The notes beneath the pieces were generated by a model. That model saw only the letters and a program-made list of their open reading frames with translations. It made no database searches and was not told the DNA's origin. Below, in pieces: positions 6,687 to 10,477 of a stretch of DNA of 10,477 bases. The position numbers and the translations under genes are program-made. Origin of the DNA: Actinomycetes bacterium (lineage in GTDB: Bacteria > Actinomycetota > Actinomycetes > Actinomycetales > Cellulomonadaceae); NCBI GenBank assembly GCA_023426865.1, contig JAEZBT010000342.1:1-10477 (forward strand), in the 5' to 3' direction. Within the stretch, counting starts at the first letter, position 1, and each line of letters opens with the position of its first letter.

Positions 6687-7543
6687 CGCACCTGCTCCTC
6701 ACCCGTGATCGTCCGCTCCGGCGGCGTGGACCCGATCGCCGTGTCGGGATCGAGGTGCGCGTGCACCTCGGCGACCGAGCGCTGCTGGCCGCGGATCCGC
6801 AGCACCCGCGAGACCGACTGCTCGAGGGGGCGCCCGTCGGGTCCCAGGGCCGGGACGTCCATCGCGTTGCTGCGCGCGTAGACGCCGGGCGCCGGCAGCG
6901 GGGTGAGCACCTCACCGGCCGCCACCCGCGCCTCGGCCCGCTCGCGCTGGCCCGCCTTGCGCACCAGCCGCTGGGAGTGCGTGAGGACGATGGCGCCGAC
7001 CGCGGCCGTGATGAGCAGGATGCCCACCACCTGCAGCGTGATGACGTAGTCGCCGAAGATGATCCGCGCGACGGCGGACGGGTTCCCGCCGGCGTTGGCG
7101 GTGGTCAGGCCCTGCGGCGTGATGTCGGCGGCCCGCAGCACCACCGCGACGAGCACCGCGGCCAGCCCGATGCCGAACAGGGCGGCCACCCAGCGGTGCG
7201 CCCCGAGCGTGTCCGCGAACGTGTCGGAGACGTCGACGCCCACGAGCATGAGCACGAACAGGAAGAGCATCATCACCGCGCCGGTGTAGACGATCACCTG
7301 CGCGATGCCGAGGAACGGCGCCTCCTGCGCGACGTACAGGACGGCGAGGCTGATCATCACCAGCACGACGCTCATCGCGGCGTACACGGTGCGGCGGGCG
7401 AAGATCAGGCCGAGCGCGGCGACAATCATCATCGGCGCGAGGATCCAGAACAGGACCTCCTCGCCGGTCGTCGTCCGGCCGGTCTCCGCCAGCCCGGACG
7501 CGGCCGCGGCGAGCAACCCCGATGCGGGGAGCATCGTCGTCAT
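6683..7543 (-). CDS. nuoJ: NADH-quinone oxidoreductase subunit J
   Basis: NuoJ is a membrane subunit of complex I whose third helix takes part in coupling between quinone reduction and proton pumping. The product has 286 residues. Five hydrophobic segments fall within about residues 30-188, and the signature QVIVYTGAVMMLFLFVLM occupies 82-99. A hydrophilic C-terminal tail of about 97 residues (190-286) follows, making the protein much longer than E. coli NuoJ (184 by recall); long NuoJ tails are known in actinobacteria. The frame is open to 7828, but that upstream part lies over nuoI. The ATG at 7543 is chosen because it overlaps the nuoI stop as ATGA, has GGAAGGAA upstream, and begins just before the first helix. 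The stop overlaps the nuoK GTG. Confidence 0.96.
   Translation of the reverse strand: MTTMLPASGLLAAAASGLAETGRTTTGEEVLFWILAPMMIVAALGLIFARRTVYAAMSVVLVMISLAVLYVAQEAPFLGIAQVIVYTGAVMMLFLFVLMLVGVDVSDTFADTLGAHRWVAALFGIGLAAVLVAVVLRAADITPQGLTTANAGGNPSAVARIIFGDYVITLQVVGILLITAAVGAIVLTHSQRLVRKAGQRERAEARVAAGEVLTPLPAPGVYARSNAMDVPALGPDGRPLEQSVSRVLRIRGQQRSVAEVHAHLDPDTAIGSTPPERTITGEEQVR
6695..6700 (-). promoter_or_regulatory. Ribosome-binding site of nuoK
   Basis: GAGGAG lies 8 nt before the GTG at 6686, within the last codons of nuoJ, and supports the GTG that overlaps the nuoJ stop. Confidence 0.8.
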
Positions 7544-8238
7544 CGGATGTTTCCTTCCGCGGCGGCACGCAGCGCGTCGAGCGTCGGGTCGTCCGGACGG
7601 TGCTCGGCGACCCAGGCGACCTGCTCCGGCACCGGGCCGGACACCTCGCCACGGTAGTAGTCCGTGTCCTGCGTGCCGGGCACCATCGGGTGTGGCGCCG
7701 CCAGCATGCCGTCGCCCATGGGAGCCAGCAGGTCCTGCTTCTCGTAGATCATCCCGCGCCGCGTCGGGCCGGCGAGCTCGTACTCGTTCGTCATGGTGAG
7801 CGCGCGCGTCGGGCAGGCCTCGATGCACAGGCCGCAGAAGATGCAGCGCAGGTAGTTGATCTGGTAGACGCGGCCGTACCGCTCACCGGGCGAGAACTGC
7901 GCGTCGGGCGTGTTGTCGGCACCCTCGACGTAGATCGCGTCCGCCGGGCAGGCCCACGCGCACAGCTCGCAGCCGATGCACTTCTCCAGCCCGTCCGGAT
8001 ACCGGTTCAGCTGGTGCCGGCCGTGGTACCGCGGCTTGGTGGGCACCTTCTCGAACGGGTACTGCTCGGTGACCGTCGGCTTGAAGAACGAGGAGATGGT
8101 CACGCCGAAGCCGGCGACCGGCGACAGCGCGCGGCCGACCGGACCCTTCTCGGGGATCAGCGACTCGTAGGCGTCCGGCGCGGCTGGCGTGCCGACGTCC
8201 CGGCCGCCCTCGCGTCGGCTGAGGTCCTTGTCAGGCAC
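7540..8238 (-). CDS. nuoI: NADH-quinone oxidoreductase subunit I (8Fe ferredoxin-type)
   Basis: NuoI carries two [4Fe-4S] clusters (N6a and N6b) that pass electrons from NuoG towards NuoB and the quinone site. It sits at the base of the peripheral arm on the cytoplasmic side. The 232-residue product has two CxxCxxCxxxCP motifs. The first uses C87, C90, C93 and C97. The second uses C132, C135, C138 and C142. All eight cysteines are intact. It is longer than E. coli NuoI (180 by recall), with about 45 extra residues at the N-terminus and a long hydrophilic C-terminal part. The GTG start is well supported by a perfect AGGAGG 6 nt upstream. Its first 8 nt overlap the end of nuoH, and its stop overlaps the nuoJ ATG. 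Confidence 0.98.
   Translation of the reverse strand: MPDKDLSRREGGRDVGTPAAPDAYESLIPEKGPVGRALSPVAGFGVTISSFFKPTVTEQYPFEKVPTKPRYHGRHQLNRYPDGLEKCIGCELCAWACPADAIYVEGADNTPDAQFSPGERYGRVYQINYLRCIFCGLCIEACPTRALTMTNEYELAGPTRRGMIYEKQDLLAPMGDGMLAAPHPMVPGTQDTDYYRGEVSGPVPEQVAWVAEHRPDDPTLDALRAAAEGNIR
7551..7558 (-). promoter_or_regulatory. Ribosome-binding site of nuoJ
   Basis: GGAAGGAA on the minus strand lies about 7-8 nt before the ATG at 7543, within the last codons of nuoI. It supports this start over in-frame starts further upstream. Confidence 0.75.
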
Positions 8239-9613
8239 GGGGCTCCTCCTCGGTCGGGGCCGGGGCGTCGGTCGGGGCGTCCGGTGCGGCCTCGAGCGTC
8301 GCCGTCGCCTCGGCCTGGGCGCGCGCCGCCATCCGCGCCTTGCGCGGCGACGGCGGCAGGGTCTGGCCGGGCAGCGGCGGCACCGGGTAGCCGGCCGCGA
8401 ACGCGTCGAACGGCTCGTCGGTGGAAGCGGGCTCGGGTTCGGGCTTCTTCTCGGGGATGAGGAACGTCGCGGCGGTGGCCACGGCGGCGATCCCCGCGAG
8501 CACCCACATGAGGGTCTGGAACTCGACGTCGACGAACCGGCGGACGCCCTGGACGGCGGCCACCGCGACGACCCACACGAGGCCGACCGGGATGAGCACC
8601 TTCCAGCCGAACTTCATGAACTGGTCGTAGCGGAACCGCACGAGCGTGCCGCGCACCCAGACGAAGAAGAACATGACCGCCCAGAGCTTGGCGAGGAACC
8701 ACAGCGCCGGCCACCAGCCGGTGTTGAGCACCCCGTCCCCGATGGCGGACAGCGGCCACGGGGCGCGCCAGCCGCCGAGGAACAGCGTGGTCGCGACGGC
8801 GGAGACGTTGAGCATGTTGATGTACTCCGCCAGGAAGAACCAGGCGAACTTCATCGACGAGTACTCGGTCATGTAGCCGGACACGAGCTCGCCCTCGGCC
8901 TCGGGCAGGTCGAACGGCAGCCGGTTCGTCTCGCCCACCATCGAGATGATGTAGAGCACGAACGCCGGCAGCAGCGGCAGGAACCACCAGATCTGCGTCT
9001 GGGACGCGACGATCTCGGAGGTCGACATGGACCCGGCCAGGATGAAGACGCTGACCAGCGACAGGCCCATGCCGAGCTCGTAGGAGATCACCTGCGCCGT
9101 CGAGCGCACCGCGCCCAGCAGCGGGTACGTGGTGCCGGACGACCAGCCGCCCAGCACGATGCCGTACACGCCCAGGGCGGCCGCGGCGAGGATGTACAGC
9201 ACGGCGACGGGGAAGTCGGTGAGCTGCAGCGGCGTCGTGACGCCGAACATGTTCACGGCCGGCCCGATCGGGATGACGGCGAACACCAGCAGCGCGCAGA
9301 ACACCGAGATGATCGGCGCCACCACGTAGACCAGCCGGTTCGCCGTGCTCACCATGATGTCCTCCTTGAAGAGGAGCTTCATGGCGTCGGCCATGGCCTG
9401 GAACAGGCCGAACGGGCCGTGCACGTTGGGGCCGGGCCGGATCTGCATCCGGCCGACGACCTTGCGCTCGAACCAGATGGCCATCAGCACGGACAGCAGC
9501 AGGAACACGATGATGCCGACCGCCTTGATCAGGACGATCCACCACGTGTCGTTCGAGAAGTCCGCGGCGCCCGAGGCGCCCGTCTCCGTCGCCGCGAGCA
9601 GGAACCCGGTCAC
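8231..9613 (-). CDS. nuoH: NADH-quinone oxidoreductase subunit H
   Basis: NuoH (ND1 homologue) forms the membrane part of the quinone-binding chamber and joins the peripheral arm to the membrane arm. The product has 460 residues. Family motifs are ERKVVGRMQIRPGPN (49-63), GPFGLFQAMADAMKLL (65-80), the SYELGMGLS region (176-184), the acidic loop motif LPFDLPEAEGELVSGY (231-246), and EYSSMKF (249-255). A hydrophilic tail of about 73 residues (388-460) follows the last helix, rich in Pro, Ala and Glu, with no counterpart in E. coli NuoH. The frame is open to 9757, but that extension overlaps nuoG and is basic low-complexity sequence unlike NuoH. The GTG at 9613 overlaps the nuoG stop as GTGA and has a strong Shine-Dalgarno site. 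The end overlaps nuoI by 8 nt. Confidence 0.97.
   Translation of the reverse strand: MTGFLLAATETGASGAADFSNDTWWIVLIKAVGIIVFLLLSVLMAIWFERKVVGRMQIRPGPNVHGPFGLFQAMADAMKLLFKEDIMVSTANRLVYVVAPIISVFCALLVFAVIPIGPAVNMFGVTTPLQLTDFPVAVLYILAAAALGVYGIVLGGWSSGTTYPLLGAVRSTAQVISYELGMGLSLVSVFILAGSMSTSEIVASQTQIWWFLPLLPAFVLYIISMVGETNRLPFDLPEAEGELVSGYMTEYSSMKFAWFFLAEYINMLNVSAVATTLFLGGWRAPWPLSAIGDGVLNTGWWPALWFLAKLWAVMFFFVWVRGTLVRFRYDQFMKFGWKVLIPVGLVWVVAVAAVQGVRRFVDVEFQTLMWVLAGIAAVATAATFLIPEKKPEPEPASTDEPFDAFAAGYPVPPLPGQTLPPSPRKARMAARAQAEATATLEAAPDAPTDAPAPTEEEPRA
8245..8250 (-). promoter_or_regulatory. Ribosome-binding site of nuoI
   Basis: A perfect AGGAGG lies 6 nt before the GTG at 8238, inside the 3' end of nuoH. 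It is the best Shine-Dalgarno site in the window and fixes the GTG start. Confidence 0.9.
8251..8278 (-). repeat. Short direct repeat in the nuoH tail
   Basis: The 10-mer cggtcggggc (plus strand) occurs at 8251-8260 and again at 8269-8278, 18 bp apart and in frame. It encodes part of the Ala/Pro/Asp/Glu-rich end of NuoH (APTDAPAPTEE). This is probably low-complexity slippage rather than a functional element. Confidence 0.5.
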
Positions 9614-10477
9614 AGCCCCTCCTCCGTGCTCGTCGCGGTACCCGGCTCCGTGCCCGTCGCGGTGCCCAGCCCGGCGGCCGAGACCCGCACGATGTCGCCG
9701 GCGTCGGCGCCAAGGGTGGCACGCACCGCCGATCCGGGTGCGTTCACGGGGAGCCACACGACGCCGTCGGGCATCGGGGTCACCACCAGCGGCAGGGTGA
9801 TCTGACCACCCTGCGCGCCGCGGACCGTGAGCGCGTCGCCGGTGGCCAGGCCGAGACCCGCGGCCGTGCCGGCCGAGACCCGGGCGACCGGGCGCTGGGC
9901 CGTGCCCGCCAGGAAGCGCTCGCCGTCCTGGAGGCGGCCGGCGTCGAGCAGCTGGTGCCAGGTCGCCAGGACCGCCTCGCCCTCGCCGACGGCGGGCGGC
10001 TCGCCCGCGGAGACGGCCGGGGCCGCCGCGCGGTCGCCGTCCCAGCCGCCGAGCTGGTCGAGCTCGGCGTGCACCTGGGTCACCGTCCTGGTGCCGAGTG
10101 CCACGCCCATCCGGTCGGCGAGCGCGTCGAGGACGCGGTGGTCGGCCATGTGCGTCGAGGTCAGGGCCTGCGGGAACGGCCGCAGACGGCCCTCCCAGTT
10201 GACGAACGTGCCGGCCTTCTCGACGGGCGGGGCCACGGGGAGCACGACGTCGGCGAGCTCCGTCACGGCCGACGTGCGGACCTCGAGCGAGACGACGAAG
10301 CCGACCGCGGCCAGGGCGCGGGACGCCAGCACCGGGTCCGACAGGTCTGCCGGGTCCACGCCGCCGACGACGAGCGCGTCGAGCTCGCCGGTCACCGCGG
10401 CCGTGAGCATCGCCGTCGTGTCGCGACCGGGCTCGGCCGGGAGCCGCTCGACGTCCCAGGCCGCCGCCATGTCGACG
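9610..10477 (-). CDS. nuoG: NADH-quinone oxidoreductase subunit G, C-terminal part (cut by window edge)
   Basis: NuoG is the large iron-sulfur subunit of the complex I peripheral arm. Only its last 289 or so residues are in the window; the ferredoxin-like cluster-binding domain lies beyond the right edge. The visible part is from the molybdopterin-oxidoreductase-like domain, a fold NuoG keeps without using the cofactor. It shows ALVVGGVDPADL, then the region VSLEVRTSAVTELADVVLP and EKAGTFVNWEGRLRPFPQ that is typical of the family. A C-terminal beta-barrel-like segment (GLATGDALTVRGAQGG, then VVWLPVNAPGSAV) follows. The protein ends in a short duplicated octapeptide, GTATGTEP GTATSTEE. The ATG at 10470 is internal, because the frame continues in sense with residues VD before it and the family is far longer. 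The stop overlaps the nuoH GTG. Confidence 0.93.
   Translation of the reverse strand, partial: VDMAAAWDVERLPAEPGRDTTAMLTAAVTGELDALVVGGVDPADLSDPVLASRALAAVGFVVSLEVRTSAVTELADVVLPVAPPVEKAGTFVNWEGRLRPFPQALTSTHMADHRVLDALADRMGVALGTRTVTQVHAELDQLGGWDGDRAAAPAVSAGEPPAVGEGEAVLATWHQLLDAGRLQDGERFLAGTAQRPVARVSAGTAAGLGLATGDALTVRGAQGGQITLPLVVTPMPDGVVWLPVNAPGSAVRATLGADAGDIVRVSAAGLGTATGTEPGTATSTEEGL
9618..9625 (-). promoter_or_regulatory. Ribosome-binding site of nuoH
   Basis: The minus strand reads GGAGGAGGGGCT directly before the GTG at 9613, a strong Shine-Dalgarno match inside the last codons of nuoG. It decides the start against the upstream in-frame ATG at 9757. Confidence 0.85.
9623..9670 (-). repeat. 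24-bp tandem duplication at the 3' end of nuoG
   Basis: Two adjacent 24-bp units (9623-9646 and 9647-9670) match at 21 of 24 positions. In the nuoG frame they encode two similar octapeptides, GTATGTEP and GTATSTEE, near the C-terminus. Because 24 is a multiple of three, the frame is kept. The downstream copy merges into the nuoH ribosome-binding site. Confidence 0.8.

Noticed and set aside
9614..9757. A longer NuoH starting at an ATG at 9757.
   Set aside because: The 48 added residues are basic low-complexity sequence lying over the nuoG frame. The GTG at 9613 has a strong Shine-Dalgarno site and the usual 4-nt overlap.
9610..10470. A complete short NuoG-like protein starting at the ATG at 10470.
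   Set aside because: The frame continues to the window edge and the fragment lacks the cluster-binding domain, so the ATG is internal to a longer nuoG.
1..10477. CRISPR arrays, tRNA or rRNA genes, insertion sequences, phage genes or defence systems.
   Set aside because: The window is filled end to end by housekeeping respiratory genes on one strand, with no spaced repeats, transposase motifs or RNA gene signatures seen.

Overview
This window comes from the chromosome of a very GC-rich bacterium, most likely an actinomycete. A Micrococcales member such as a Cellulomonas relative is a guess from recalled protein style, not a search. The clues are the strong G/C bias at third codon positions, frequent GTG starts, purine-rich Shine-Dalgarno sites, and Nuo subunits with the long termini usual in Actinobacteria.

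Every supported gene lies on the minus strand. Together they form the distal part of a nuo operon, which encodes proton-pumping NADH:quinone oxidoreductase (complex I). In transcription order, from high to low coordinates, they are: nuoG (3' part, running off the right edge), nuoH, nuoI, nuoJ, nuoK, nuoL, nuoM, nuoN, and an all-trans polyprenyl diphosphate synthase as the last gene. The genes nuoA-F and the operon promoter would lie beyond the right edge.

The genes are packed with no real intergenic space. Start and stop codons overlap by 4 nt (GTGA or ATGA) at nuoG/H, nuoI/J, nuoJ/K, nuoM/N and probably nuoN/polyprenyl synthase. nuoH/I overlap by 8 nt. nuoK/L and nuoL/M are separated by 7 and 8 nt, with the stop codon lying inside the next gene's Shine-Dalgarno site. 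The only non-coding stretch is the first 166 bases. It holds two neighbouring hairpins that could end transcription, and no convincing gene.

NuoG and NuoI belong to the peripheral arm and carry electrons through iron-sulfur clusters towards quinone. NuoH forms the membrane side of the quinone site. NuoJ and NuoK link it to the three antiporter-like subunits NuoL, NuoM and NuoN, which carry the proton-pumping Lys/Glu/Asp residues. The terminal polyprenyl synthase probably makes the side chain of menaquinone, the substrate of this complex, so the operon couples the enzyme to supply of its electron acceptor.

I found no undescribed system. The points worth a second look are the attached prenyl synthase, a 24-bp tandem duplication at the end of nuoG that overlaps the nuoH ribosome-binding region, and long disordered C-terminal tails on several membrane subunits.
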